Source: Caprimulgus europaeus (Eukaryota; Chordata; Aves; Caprimulgiformes; Caprimulgidae). From it: a DNA stretch of 64,000 bases. This document shows, piece after piece, positions 1-11,700 of this stretch. A program made the position numbers and the translations under genes. Position 1 is the stretch's first letter. Each line of letters starts with the position of its first letter. Below the pieces are notes generated by a model, which saw nothing but the letters and a program-made list of their open reading frames with translations, searched no databases and was not told the DNA's origin. The stretch is taken from assembly GCA_907165065.1 (NCBI GenBank), contig OU015528.1, positions 76,675,474 to 76,739,473 on the forward strand. Direction: 5' to 3'.

Positions 1-1280
1 ACCCATTGCTTTTCAGTAGTATTCATCAGAGGGAGTGAAAAATGGCAAGATGAAGAAATCATAATAATTCTGAAGGGCTGAGGTTGTTTCTACTTAGCAG
101 AGGAGAAATTGAACAGCTATTCACTTAGTCCAAATTTCCCCAGACTCTTTTTTTCCCCCAGATCCACTTTCTCAGTTGTTTTTTTTCTTTAAACAAAACA
201 TGAAGTCTTCAGTTATTGACTTAGCAGGCATCTGGTTTCAGTCAGTAAAAGAAAAATTTCAATAGTCATTTTGAGAAAACATTTGCTAAAAGTTTTTGTT
301 AAATGGATTTTAAAACATCATTTTGGTTTTGCTAGCTTTTTTTTTTCAGTTTCCTAGAAGGATTTTTATTTTTTTAAATTTCAATAAAGTTTCAGTGGGT
401 AAAAAATATCAACCAGGAAACAAATCCCCCAAACTTATGTTCAGCTATAATTTCCACCAAGAAGGCAATAAATTTCTTGCAACTTTTAGTAGAACATAAA
501 GCATATGATTTTTAAATAGATAATGTATTTAAAATTCATTTCATATTTATAAATTATTTATTCTTACTGAAACACAAAATTTAATTAACAGAACTCCCTT
601 TCCCTTTCCCAAGCCAAACTTTGTTTTGTTGTTAGGTCTCTTACTATAGCTCAAAATCACATACAAGGACAGTTAAAGTGAAGTCAAGTGAAGCATTGCA
701 ACTTATTATGCTATAATAACTACTTATGAGTCGGAGCCCAAACTTGCATAAATTAACTACATTAAATTCAGACATTTAATTAATGGAACCGTTCCTATAT
801 GGACAGTTATTGTGGTTTAAAAACACCTAACCTGAGAATATTTAACCCTTTTTTTTATTATTAGTTTAAGCCAAAAAAATCATGCTTTTAAAAAGATCAG
901 ATATATTGAAGGGGAGTTGAATAGGAAATAAAACAAATCCAACGTTTGGATCAGATATAATTTTCATCCAGGAAGGTGGAAATTTTCAGCCTTCATTGGG
1001 GTTGTTGTGACTTTGTTGTAAATTAGTTGACTATTACTCAAATATCATTAATTACCTCAGCTATTCTGTGATTGTGGGAAACTTATTTACCCCATTTTTT
1101 TATATACTGAGTATAAGGTAAATTAATTGACAGACCTTAAATATGCATTGTTGGAGCATACAAGATAGAGATGCATTTTCAATCACCTTGTTAGCAGCAG
1201 CACTGCAAAAACTCTTAAGCTTTTTAATAAAAATTAACCTGTAAAAATAAACCTAAAACAAGGTATTTTTCTGTGCTCAT
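1..1280. other. Unique AT-rich noncoding DNA
   Basis: No gene, repeat family or RNA is recognisable here. The sequence is AT-rich with short T and A runs and TTAATTAA-like words. No open frame on either strand is longer than about 60 codons. Confidence 0.6.
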
Positions 1281-1350
1281 TGCAGGGAAGTTGGACTAGA
1301 TGACCTTCAAAGGTCCCTTCCAACCCAAATCATTCTGTGATTCTATGATT
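1281..1350 (+). mobile_element. CR1 LINE, extreme 3' tail only
   Basis: The block contains the conserved CR1 terminal signature: TTGGACTAGATGACC, then AGGTCCCTTCCAACCCAAA, ending in the octamer-type tail ATTCTGTGATTCTATGATT. Only about 70 bp survive, so this is a severely 5'-truncated insertion, the usual outcome of CR1 target-primed reverse transcription. The orientation is plus because the octamer tail lies at the right end. It keeps no ORF2 coding sequence. The near-consensus tail suggests a fairly young subfamily. Confidence 0.9.
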
Positions 1351-3436
1351 TCTGTTACTGGTTGTGCAGACACAAGCTGGTCCTATCTTGTCAGCATTCT
1401 TAGTTCTTGCTTCTACTCAGCCTTTTCTATCACAACAGGGGTTTTACATGGTGAACAATAACATTTTATCCATTTGGACTAAAATAAGTTTTGGGTTTTT
1501 TTAATCCTTTGTAGTGACTTTTAACTGCTTATTTTTCAGCAGAATCAATTGCATGATCCAGTTTTACTCACACTCTCTTATCAACATGAACTGCATGAAG
1601 ACAAGAAAAAGCAACTAGGAAGGACATGGAGGGGGAACACTTCTTTCAAGACCCTCAGCCTCCAGCAGGAAGGTATGTTTAACCATCCCCAGGAGTTTTA
1701 TGCACCAACAGGGAGTAGAAAGATAAGGCAGCTCCTGAGCTCCAACTTTGAAAATGTCATGGTGGATTTAGGTACCTAAATCCCTTTAATAACCCATCCC
1801 TAAGTGATTTGGCTGAGGTCATAAAGACATTTTATAACAAATCGGAGAATGAAGCCCATATGTTCTATATCCCATATGGACACCCTAACTCCTGCTCTAG
1901 GTTTCCCCTTTCCCCCCTGAACTCAATGGTGATATACCTGGTACACCATCGTAACATTTCCCTAACAGCTTTAAGATGGGCAAAACTTGCAGCCTCCATC
2001 TTTGGTGGTTTAGAGGATCAAGGACCATCATAAAATTACCATGAGGGACAGAATTTGAAACAACAACAACAACAGTGAGCATGCAGAGTTTTTTTCTCTA
2101 TTTCACTCCCAAGGCGAGGAATTTTTACAATACCCTCTGGAGTTCCCCTGGCCTCAGCATCAAACATAGAGTGCAGCAGCCAAGAACAGGCCCACACCCT
2201 GCACAACTTGCCAGCAATAATTAATTAACTAAGGAGCAAACAGCAGCAAATATTCCCCACATAGGATCACACGGTTTCATTTGGTTACATTCCAGTGATT
2301 GGAGTGTCACTCCATCTCTTTGTATTGCTGTTTGGGTTTTTTTGTTTTGGTTTGGGTTTTTTTAAATGTGTGGGTGTTTTTTTTGTTGTTCTTGTTGTTG
2401 TTTTTCTTTAAGTGAAAACTTAGAATCTGATTTAATAACTTAAATCTCAAAGCTGGGCCCCAGGAATGAACATAGAAATCCAACAATATAATCTCTTTTA
2501 TACTTTGCTGAACTTGAAATCTCAGTGGCCCATCAACATCCTTTCAAACTTATTATTGCTCCTGCATGGATAGGGCAGCTACTTCTTGACAACAAGAGTC
2601 TTCTACAGTGAATGCTTCTGGAAGCATTACTCCTCAGCAGTTATTTTGGCACAGCTCTGTCAACAGACTTATAAGGGACTTTAGTAGCTTGTTGTCAGCT
2701 TGTCTGATGCTGCTGCTACCTAGTAATAGTGTTCTCCAGAAGCAGCAAGTACTCAGAAGCACCTCACTCTTGTCAAGACTTTGGAGCTTGGCTTGCGTGC
2801 CATTTCTAACTCAGAAGGGGAAATATAAATTATATGTTTTTCTACTTATTTTGCTCACAGGGGTCCATCTGGTAGGCATTTTCAAAGCATGTGAGCACAA
2901 AACATAGCTGCCACATTAGGACTAGGTACTACATTCCCATTTTTTATAAGAACTTCCCAGTTGGACATACTGCCAAGAACCTATATTAATTTCTGTCTCC
3001 ACTCCACACTGCTCGTTTAACAGGTAGACATCCTAACCAGGACGTTATAGGGAGCAGCACTCCTCTTTTCAGGAGGGTTCTCATCTCTTGCAAGATGCAT
3101 AGAATCGCACTCCACACCCCACATCACTGCTCTGGGAGCTGTGGTGTGATTAATTGATTATGACTAATTGTAGGCGAAGTGCAGGATAAATGGATCAATG
3201 TATTCTAGGGGCGTGGATGATCTCAGATCTCCTTGCTGAACCCACTCTAGTTTGCAGGCAATAATTCAATATTCCTTAAGCCCAAAATAAAAGTGTATCA
3301 AAGTGCAGTAGAGAAGCTGCATTTACTGTGTGCATATGAGCTACTCCTGGAGTTCCCCCTCTCCTTGTCTCTCCAGGGTATGTCTTGCTGTGTGGATCTT
3401 GGCTATCAAGAGATCTTGATATGGCACTGTACTCTT
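1351..3436. other. Unique noncoding DNA with chance ORFs
   Basis: No repeat family is recognisable apart from a G/T tract listed separately. Short ORFs at 1549-1779, 1809-2033, 1897-2082 and 2608-2907 have no recognisable domain, no supporting splice structure and the lengths expected by chance. Low-complexity T/G sequence lies at 2325-2412. Confidence 0.55.
2325..2412 (+). repeat. G/T-rich low-complexity tract
   Basis: About 88 bp consist almost only of T and G, with repeated TTTGGGTTTTTTT and TTGTTGTTCTTG words. The strand asymmetry is strong. It is not a clean microsatellite and not telomeric, because the G runs and spacing are irregular. Confidence 0.7.
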
Positions 3437-3570
3437 TCATAACCTAGTTAAGGCACTCACCTGGCATGAGGGGAGGGGGAGTTTGGGTTCTAGCCTTGGG
3501 GCCACTAAATATTTCAGTACCTTCTATTAAGTATTCAATGAGGTGGGAACCGGAGTCTCTCCTGTCATTA
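3437..3570 (+). mobile_element. Possible old tRNA-derived SINE fragment
   Basis: The left part (CCTAGTTAAGGCACTCACCTGG) resembles the tRNA-like head of amniote SINEs, with an A-box-like segment. It is followed by an eroded B-box-like TTTGGGTTCTAGCC. The right part (AAGTATTCAATGAGGTGGGA, then GAGTCTCTCCTGTCATTA) resembles the body of the same old SINE class. It is heavily diverged, and I recognised it from memory rather than by alignment. Orientation is plus from the order of head and body. Confidence 0.35.
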
Positions 3571-5690
3571 AACTATAGATCTGTGTTTAACTGTGTTTTT
3601 CTTTTAACTGAATTGATGAAAATTCATGCAGAGTGAAATAGCCATGACCAGAATATTGTACGAACTTACTCCTGCACTTCACAGCTCAGGACACTTATAA
3701 ACAAGGTGTTGATTATGGGTTAAAACAGTTCCAAAGAGAGAAGAGATTCAGTTAAGTTTCTTACTTTTTGAAGAAATAATTATTTATATAAGTTTTTGTA
3801 AGAAAGGATTGATACATTTACTACACCTTGAGAAGCAAAGGTCTGGGTGTCTAAGTCAGAAATGTTCTGGGATATGCAGCTTCTATGTAGGAAGGCTTAC
3901 AAGCCCCAGGAATGAGTAGGAAATAAACAAATTTTCATCTCAGCCACTTCTTTCTTGCAGAATTAGGCAGGCTTTTACTGAATATTATGCCTTTTGTTAC
4001 CTCTATTTATAGACAATTGGAACTCCAACTTGATGGTAGCTACATTAAAATTGGTCACCACACTGCTCACTATTATGATGCCAAAGTTCCGAAAATTGAT
4101 TGGCCTTTCTGAATTAAAAGGAACATAATGAAGTGCTCTGCAGAACACTGAATGTAGCTATCATGAACACAGCAGAAAGAAACTGTGATCACTTCCTTGT
4201 TGAATCACACCAAATGCATCATGCAGGTGAGAACCTGGGGATCCTCCTCAGAATCTGGCCTTTGTATGTATACAGTGGCTTCTTTAGGTATTTTTCTAAA
4301 ATGGTCTCCTTTTTCAGTAGTCCTTTTACATGTCTAAGTCTTTTAGAGGTTATATTGTTTCTTCAGTGTAGCTACAGGATCTACTAGCACCCATTGGGAT
4401 GGTCTCTATTGCCTGGGCCTGCCCTTTGTATAATTGTTCCCATCTAGGCAAAGCAGTTATAAAACCATTAACAGTTCTCGAGAGCTCAGATTTGCTACAT
4501 AATTCAGCTCCCAAATTTGGCCTTTCCTTTACTGGATTACTCCATCTGTTAATGAACACAAACTAGCTATCCACTCCTCTTAAAACACTCATTGGGCCAA
4601 GTCATTTCTAAATGTATGTTAGAATATACAGCTTGTCTCATCTTGACCAGATTTTAAAGTGCGAAAGAGCTAAACAAATGAACATGACTTTAGGTACATG
4701 CTGATAGGCTGAAGAAAGCCTTAGTCACATAATGAAAGTGGCTAGAATTTGCTCAATGAGACATTCTTGGGAAACCTGCCCCAGCCGTAGGTGTAGCATT
4801 TGAAAGCCTAGCTCTTGTGGTTACACTTTATTAAACTTTGTTTCCTATCTCTGCAGTGTAAGTGAGGGTTGCTTTTGGAGAAGAAGGTGAAATATTCTTT
4901 CACTCTCAATAGAAATTAGGCAGGGGAGCTCTTCTTGCTCTTTCCATCCTTGCTCTTTTTCTGTGTTTGTCATGTTTTCCCTTTGTTGTTCTTGAGTTTA
5001 ATTTCAAATGATGGCACAGGTAGAAGACTTATCAGGGGACATGTGTGTAAGAAATTTCAGACTAACCTAAGGACCCAGCATCCCACTGCAGGAAACAAAG
5101 AAAGGAAAGAAAAAACATTTAGATTGTTCTTCAGTGCCATGCACTGCTTACAGGGGAAGGTTTGGCAGCCAAATAGCAAAGTTGTTTCAATTAAAAGGTG
5201 AATGATAACAGGGAAAAAAAAGAAAAGGAAAAAAAAAAATAGGGAGGGTAGAGTTTTCTGGAAAGGAAAGCAGCAGGCTATAGTCTTTCCTTTTGCTTTT
5301 GCTGGGCTCTTTATTTACTTATTTATCATCAATTAATTAGCAGCACTGCAGAAACACTAGCTCCCAAACAGCTTGCCACTTGTGCTCAGAGTAAATACCC
5401 AGTACACACAATGTAATTAAAAATGTAAATAATACTATCGTCAAATACTAGCTTATATGTCAGTAGAAAGGACACTGCAGGACTCGGGAGAAGGAATAAC
5501 AACAGTGATCTAAAGGCTACAGATCTGCTCATTGTGTGTGTTGACCACAGGGTAACACATGGGTCTAATCTATTTACTCATCGTGGTAGTACCTCATTGT
5601 TGATCACCATCAATATGCACACTGAGCACTAGCCAAAAAGAGAGCTGCCACTGTTGTCATGGTGATGTTGTGAAAAGAGGCAGCAAAGAG
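3571..5690. other. Unique noncoding DNA
   Basis: No gene or repeat family is recognised. ORFs at 4133-4387, 4350-4559 and 4935-5201 are short and resemble nothing I know. A purine-rich A/G stretch lies at about 5209-5250. The rest is ordinary AT-rich sequence. Confidence 0.55.
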
Positions 5691-5810
5691 AGCTCATCCA
5701 GTTACAGGAGCGGTGGCTCAGGGCTTGGGAAATGGAGGTTTGAGTCCCTCTCTTGTCACAGGCCTTTGAATAAGACGATGGCAACTCACTCATTGGCTTG
5801 AATGCCATTA
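5691..5810 (+). mobile_element. Old tRNA-derived SINE fragment
   Basis: The segment carries an A-box-like TGGCTCAGGG and, about 20 bp downstream, a B box GGTTTGAGTCC at 5737-5747 that differs from the consensus GGTTCGANTCC at one base (C to T, as expected of CpG decay). That is the internal pol III promoter layout of a tRNA-derived SINE head. No tRNA cloverleaf can be closed, so it is not a functional tRNA gene. The downstream body is too diverged to place in a family. Confidence 0.45.
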
Positions 5811-8800
5811 GTTTCTTTGAAAGAAGCATTTAAATACTTTGGAGAGTCCTGCCTCAATTCTTCATCTTTACTACCTCACTACTCACTGGTATCTTGACTA
5901 CTTTGGTGTCTATAAGCGTGTGTATTTTTCCTGTTTCAACTATATCTAAGATCTCCTTCCCATGTTAATTCTTAGATTTCTAATTAATATGATCTTTTCC
6001 TTGCAATGAGAGGACTAATATCCACTTTTTCTTAGTGACTTCTGGTAATTTGCTGGAACATTAATATTCTCATTGCAAGTCTTAAACTTCTGTCTTAAAA
6101 AATATTCTGAGGGATGTGCTCTGACAGACATATATGCTTGGAACTTGATTAGAGATTTTCCATCCCCATCCTTCCCTAGAAAAACAGCCTAAAAATGGGG
6201 GGAAGTGAGTGTCTCAAGTTACATTTGTTATGACTGAGAATCTGCTGAAATGTCATTGGGACTAACAAAAGCTAATGCTGCTGGGGCTTTGGTTTTGATA
6301 GAATTTGAGGTCAACAGGAAGGCTGAGGGTATAAGGTACAGCAGATGACGCCATCAAATAAATAAAAATATGTTGTGATTTCGGTGTCACCCCCTATCCC
6401 TTGCCATTGCAGTCTTTTTTTGCTTCTGTCTTATATCAGCACTGCTGCAGAGGTGAGTCCTGCCAACTATTTCTCCTGCCTTGACCTCAACTTCTTGGAG
6501 AGTGAAAGATACAAAAATCTCAGCACTTTACTACTTACTGGAACTAGCATTTGGATAGGTCACATGCCACACAGTATGGTGGCTCTTCACGATCCAGGTT
6601 CCAAAATATCATCAATCCATAGCATCAGTCCATCCTGCTGAAACAGGCTGCAGAGTTGTGTTCATTTGTCCATGCAAGGAATTGAGAACTCCTGTGAGGA
6701 AGTGGAGACATTCATTGGTCTAAGAGGGACCATCTCTGCAACAAGGTATGATGGTCCACCCACAGAATTGCTAATAAAGCAGCACTTCTAGGAGGACCCC
6801 TCCCAATCTCAACACCCTGGTTCACCTTCCACTCAGATACATTACCATACCCTGCTTAAATTCCCATGCTCTTCCAAGGAAAAAAAAAATATAACTGCTT
6901 CCATAGGAGGAAACCATGCCCAAGTGTGCAACCACAAAAGCCAAATTTTGTGTGGAAGGATCCACAGGCTGTGAAAATACTGAAGAACAGCTCTGTGGTT
7001 GCATTTCCATGGTGCTACAGAGCTCATAGTTGATACTTGAGCTAATTCTTATTGTGTTGGTACTGATTTAAATTAGATGGCCTAGGCTGAACTCTACTCT
7101 GAGATAGCTCCCATAGCTGAGCAGTGTCTGGACCCAGCCAGCCAGCCACCTGCTCTGGAGTGGAGGGTCTCACTGTACACCCCCTCCTTGCCATGGAGAC
7201 TGGACAGCCCTGCAGGACTCCTTTGCTTCATGACCCTGGCATTAAGGTAAAAAATATAGAGATTATATACTTTCCAGTGAACATCTCCTTACAGGCCTCC
7301 TCCCAGTAGAGAGGCATTTCATTCTCCATCCTTAAAGAGAAAAATCTTGCTTTTGTTCTTTCCTGACTTCAGTTTGATTTTTTTTTTGCCCTAAAAAGCT
7401 GTGATGCCTTGTTGCTGCAGGTCTGTCACAGAGCTGTCTTTCTTGAAGCAAGATATGTAGAAAACCCAGCAAAATGGATGGTGTGTATTTCCCCAGCAGC
7501 AACCATAGATTTAGTTCTTTGGAACAAAAATGACTACTTAAATCACAGTTGAAGATTATTTTCTGTTTATTAATTAAGTTGTTGAACATGATTCCCATAT
7601 AAACACTGAAAAAAAAAAAATAGGCATTGTATTTTCTGTGTAGCATGTTATTTCTATGAAGTGACACTGGCTGACGTGAACAGCAGCAGTAAAACGTTTA
7701 TTTTAATTATCTTTTTTTATTTTAGATCCCATCATAAATTAAAGGTGCTTCTTCACCCCTAAGATAAAATATATTAAAAAAAAAAACCCAAACCCTAACT
7801 TAAATTTATTAAACTGCTTCTTTGTGTTATGAAGTTAGATTCTGAAAAACTATCTTTCTTTGTCACTGAAATGCTCATTCCCTCTCAGCTGCTCAGTCCT
7901 TAAACATGAGCAATTGCCACTGCTGTTAACCCACTGTCTCACAGGAGAATATTTACATATGTGTGTATGTGCATATATATGTATGTATGTGTATGTATGC
8001 ATTTAATACAGTGCATTCAGTCTCTGACTGTGGCCACTAATTGCAACTATGTTATTAAGTAGTAATAATAATAAGCAACTAGGCTATATAGAATAAAAAG
8101 AAAAAGGGCTTTGAAGGGAGGTCTACAAGATTAACAAAATCACTTTTTCTACATTCCTTAATGCAATCTTAATTTAATATTCTGATCAGGAATTAAGAGG
8201 GAGTTGGGCAAAAAGCTGTATTTGGTTTATGCAGAGATTTTTGTGTCATTAACATTAGTCCTTGATCATAATATTTTCTAAACTGAGGGCACTGAATATG
8301 TGTTCTGTTAAAATACCACACAGAGGGTTTCTAATGCTTTAGCAGGTATTTTTAAAAAGCTTAGAATTTGTTTATTGTATTATTGTATTGATGAAAAAAA
8401 AATTACCTCTGATTCATTTTAGATACTGCCCAAATTTTTTAAAAATATATATATTATAATGTTTGTCTTGGCTTATTCTACACATGTAGAAAATGTCAAA
8501 TTATGATCTCTGCTCAGGGCCTTCCCATGGTATCTTGAAATTTTAATTAATAAATTAAAGGAAGCCAGAAATGACTGTGAGGTGTACTTGTTTGTAAACT
8601 GCTCCCTGAGATACATCATTTGAATACTGATTTATTTTTACTGGGAAACAGCAGAAAAAAAATAATATATTTTATTGAAGAATAAAATGGTACATTTAGT
8701 CACTTATGTGTATGTAAAGCCTTTCTTCTCCCCCTTTGATAATAGTATTCTTACTTTTCCTTTCAGTTTTTTCCTGGTGCTGTTTATATGCCATATTACA

Positions 8801-9413
8801 CTCTCTAATTTCCTTTTATCTTTTCTTTATTTTGCAATGTCTCAGTACATGTCTCTTTAAGACAAGTTAATTTAGTCAATTACTCCAGTTTGGTTTCAGA
8901 TAAAATCTTTAATTTATCCAGACCCCTCTTTATTCTTTCTAAGATCCTCTTTCCATTAATTTCATGAAACATTCTAATTCTCCATTTTAGGAAAAAGCTA
9001 ATTTCACTCACTTGCACAGACTTCCTCCATGTTTTTCCTCTATTGCATGTTTTACTTAAACTAAAGCATGTAGGGATTGTTGATGCTCCTACATACTAAA
9101 GCTTTGATTTCCTGTACTGCCTGAAAAACAGCCACAGGTCCATTTGCCTTCTCCTGCATCTTTGTACAACAGGGAAAATGATGAGTTCCCAAAAAAATCA
9201 GAAATTCTTCCTATCTAAGTATGGAGGACCCATGTGCTACAATGGCAACCACGCCATGTCTTGCAAAAATACCTCTGAATGGTGTGATATTGAGGATTGT
9301 TGTTTGGGACTTGATAGGACACTGGTGGGACAATACTACTGCTGTCTATAGATCAGCAAGTGAGGCAAGTGTGTCATGTGGTCATGCTTGGTTTTCTCCA
9401 GTATTTGGTATAA
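5811..9413. other. Unique noncoding DNA with small simple repeats
   Basis: No gene is recognised. ORFs at 6375-6641, 6822-7027, 7124-7309, 7332-7667, 8675-8860 and 9221-9421 lack domains and are in the chance length range. The stretch contains a TATG-rich tract (7957-8004), an A tract followed by CCCAAACCC (about 7776) and several T-rich runs. Confidence 0.55.
7957..8004 (+). repeat. Degenerate (TATG)n / (TG)n microsatellite
   Basis: An imperfect alternation of TATG, TGTG and TATA units runs for about 48 bp (ATGTGTGTATGTGC, then ATATATATGTATGTATGTG). It is interrupted and probably old. Confidence 0.75.
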
Positions 9414-10060
9414 AATCATAGAATAGTTTGGGTTGTAAGGGACCTTTAAAGTTCATCAACAACCCTGCAATAAGCAGGGACATCCTCAACTAGGCTACAT
9501 CATCCAACCTGGCCTTTAACACTTCCAGGGAGCAGACATCCACAGCTTCTCTGGGCAATCTGTGCCACTGTTTGACCATTCTCATTGTAAAAAATTTCTT
9601 TCTTATACTTAGTCTAAATCTACCTCTCTACTTAGTCTACCTCTTATACTTAGTCTAAATGTACCTCTAAAACCATCACCCCTTGTCCTATCACTACAGG
9701 CCCTGCTAAACAGTTTATCTCCATCTTTCTTATAGGTCCCCTTTAAGTATTGAAAGGCCACACTAAGGTCTCCCTTTAGCCTTCTCTTCTCCAGGATGAA
9801 CAACCCCAAGTCTCAGCCTCTCTTCATAGGAGAGGTGTTCCATCCCTCTGATCATTTTTTGTGGCCGTCCTCTGGGCACACTCCAGTGGGTCTTTGTCTT
9901 TCCTGTGCGGAGGACTCCAGAGCTAGACTCAGTAGATGGGGTCTCATCTGAGCAGGGTAGAGGGGCAGAATCACCTCCCTTGATCTGTTGGACACGTTTC
10001 TTGTGATGCAGCCCAGGGTTGGCATTCTGGGCTGCAAGCAAACATTGCCAGCTCATGTTG
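9414..10060 (-). mobile_element. CR1 LINE, 5'-truncated, about 650 bp
   Basis: On the plus strand the element begins with AATCATAGAATAGTTTGGG, the reverse complement of the CR1 3' tail, and runs through the ORF2 C-terminal region and upstream to a CTGGGCTGC segment. On the minus strand the broken frames at 9609-9809 and 9763-10056 keep recognisable CR1 words such as LRLGVVHPGEEKA. Frameshifts and stops make it inactive. It is 5'-truncated near 10060. Unusually, it holds a direct duplication inside (9601-9668, listed separately). Confidence 0.93.
9601..9668 (+). repeat. Tandem duplication inside a CR1
   Basis: The 27-bp unit beginning TCTTATACTTAGTCTAAAT occurs at 9601-9627 and again at 9642-9668 with one mismatch. 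A 14-bp spacer between them is itself a partial copy (TACTTAGTCTACC). The period is 41 bp. Other CR1 copies in the window have this segment once, so the duplication arose after insertion. Confidence 0.85.
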
Positions 10061-10139
10061 CAAAACCATCTTAAAGCCTCTCCTTCTTCTCTTACCTAGG
10101 ATTTTGTTTTTCATGGGTACTTCATATCATGGTGGTTCC

Positions 10140-10240
10140 CTGGACTCTGCAAAGGACTAGTTTTGTCTCCTTCAACAAGCTGCTCTCCTGTGCCTCGTTT
10201 TCCTCATTTATGAAATGGGAAAGATAAACTCATTGCAAAA
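10140..10240 (+). mobile_element. MIR-like SINE core fragment
   Basis: The segment GTGCCTCGTTTTCCTCAT, then TTATGAAATGGGAAAGATAA, matches the well-known MIR/CORE-SINE core (GTGCCTCAGTTTCCTCATCTGTAAAATGGGGATAA) in order and spacing. The tRNA-like head is not clearly visible. It is an old, decayed element in plus orientation, directly beside the CR1 that ends at 10060. Confidence 0.6.
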
Positions 10241-11285
10241 CAGCCTGACCGCCAACAGTGCCAAAGGGCATGAAGCAATGAAAAGGCAGAGATTGGTTGT
10301 TACTTTAAGTAATTATATAGCTTCAGAAACATCTTTCCTCATTTAGTGATTTTCTCACTCATCTCACTCCTCCTAGCTTCAGTTAACTGGCCTTAGAGAC
10401 AGGGATTACCATGTGAGAAGTCCCTAGCTATAGTTCCCTTGTCTTATCACAATATTTAAGAAGTGCAAAGTGCCACTGTATTTGTGGAGAAGGGAGCTTC
10501 CTGCTGTGGTGATGACACTGCTTTACCATGCAGATGCATGGACAACAGGATTGGGAAACTGAACTTGCTAAAACTCTATTAAAAAAAAAAAAAAAAAGAA
10601 AGAGATCTTACAAGTTTTTATGTGGTTTGTCAAGCTGACCACAAATCTCACCTTGAACATAAGAAGATGGAGGTGGTTGGTTGGCTACAGTGCTCAAAAC
10701 TTGGAAGATGTGGAGGACTTTGAAGAGATGCTGACTGCTAGCAAAAAGAACACCTAAGTTCCTGAAACTGTGGATTAAAATATATCCTTTAAATCTGTTA
10801 ATAACAAAAACTAATAGTATTCAGCAAAATAAACCTGTTTTGTTAAGAAAAAGTTTACTGTTATTGCAGAATTTAAAAAAAAAACTTTTAAATCAAAAAA
10901 ACCCCAGAAGACCTCAAAAAGGACTGTACCCCATGGGAGGTGTATTTTGGGTTGTCTTCTGCTCTTCATCTTTATAAGTGAATCTCATGAGCCAAAGTAC
11001 ATTTTTAATAAATTATTTCTCTTCTTTGCATTGGGAGTATGTCAAGGACTGGGATTTCATATGGCAAAGTACTAAGAATTCCAAGACATATTGCAAAAGA
11101 TTATTCAACTATAACTCTGTAAAGTATTGGAAAATGCACTCAAGATCCTCAGCCACAGAGTAGCAGAGTATTTTAAGCTAAACATATTTGATTCAATTGA
11201 GCTGTGTTTACAAATACAAAATTTCTGTTTCTGTGCAGCATACTGACCTGAACTCCCCTAAATTAAACCCATTTTTGTGAAGGCG
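10241..11285. other. Unique noncoding DNA
   Basis: No gene is recognised. There is a 17-base A run at 10581-10597 and a second A tract followed by ACCCCAG near 10895. The ORF at 10978-11163 is short and featureless. Confidence 0.55.
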
Positions 11286-11700
11286 CTTCAAAAAAGCAAC
11301 CTTCTACTACATTTACAGAGATAACCCCATCATGGTGGACTCACATTTGGAATATTATTTACATATTCAATTTTTTCTATCATGAAATGCTCTATCAACT
11401 GTTACATTCCAATAACCATGAACGTAAATGAGTGCAGACTTCAAATGGACAATCATTAACCTATGCTGCAATGATTATACAACATCCTTCAAATACTGAA
11501 GGTTTGAATGTGATCAAGTGTTTCTTTCTTGTTATTTTGACTTTCATACTAATTATTAAATTTTAATTACCCATTATGGGTAATTGTTAATATTTATTGT
11601 GCATTATTGTCATTGTTCATGGGCTTTTATAAAAGGAACTATACTTGATATAGAAAAAACCATTAAATTATATATTCATTTACATGTTTTTGCAGCAACC
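11286..11700. promoter_or_regulatory. Candidate conserved noncoding element with palindrome
   Basis: A repeat-free, AT-rich block contains many TAAT-core words and a dyad at 11565-11585. It resembles the texture of vertebrate developmental enhancers. Conservation is not measurable here, so this is inference. Confidence 0.25.
11565..11585. repeat. 21-bp perfect palindrome, TAATTA type
   Basis: The arms are AATTACCCAT and its exact reverse complement ATGGGTAATT, separated by one T. Each arm holds a TAATT homeodomain core, so the dyad offers two symmetric sites. It could equally be a chance feature of AT-rich DNA. Confidence 0.85.

Noticed and set aside
7776..7800. AAACCCTAAC word as interstitial telomere repeat
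   Set aside because: Only a single CCCTAA unit after an A tract; no tandem TTAGGG/CCCTAA array.
9221..9421. 66-codon ORF next to a CR1
   Set aside because: It runs into the CR1 tail, has no domain and no conserved features visible.
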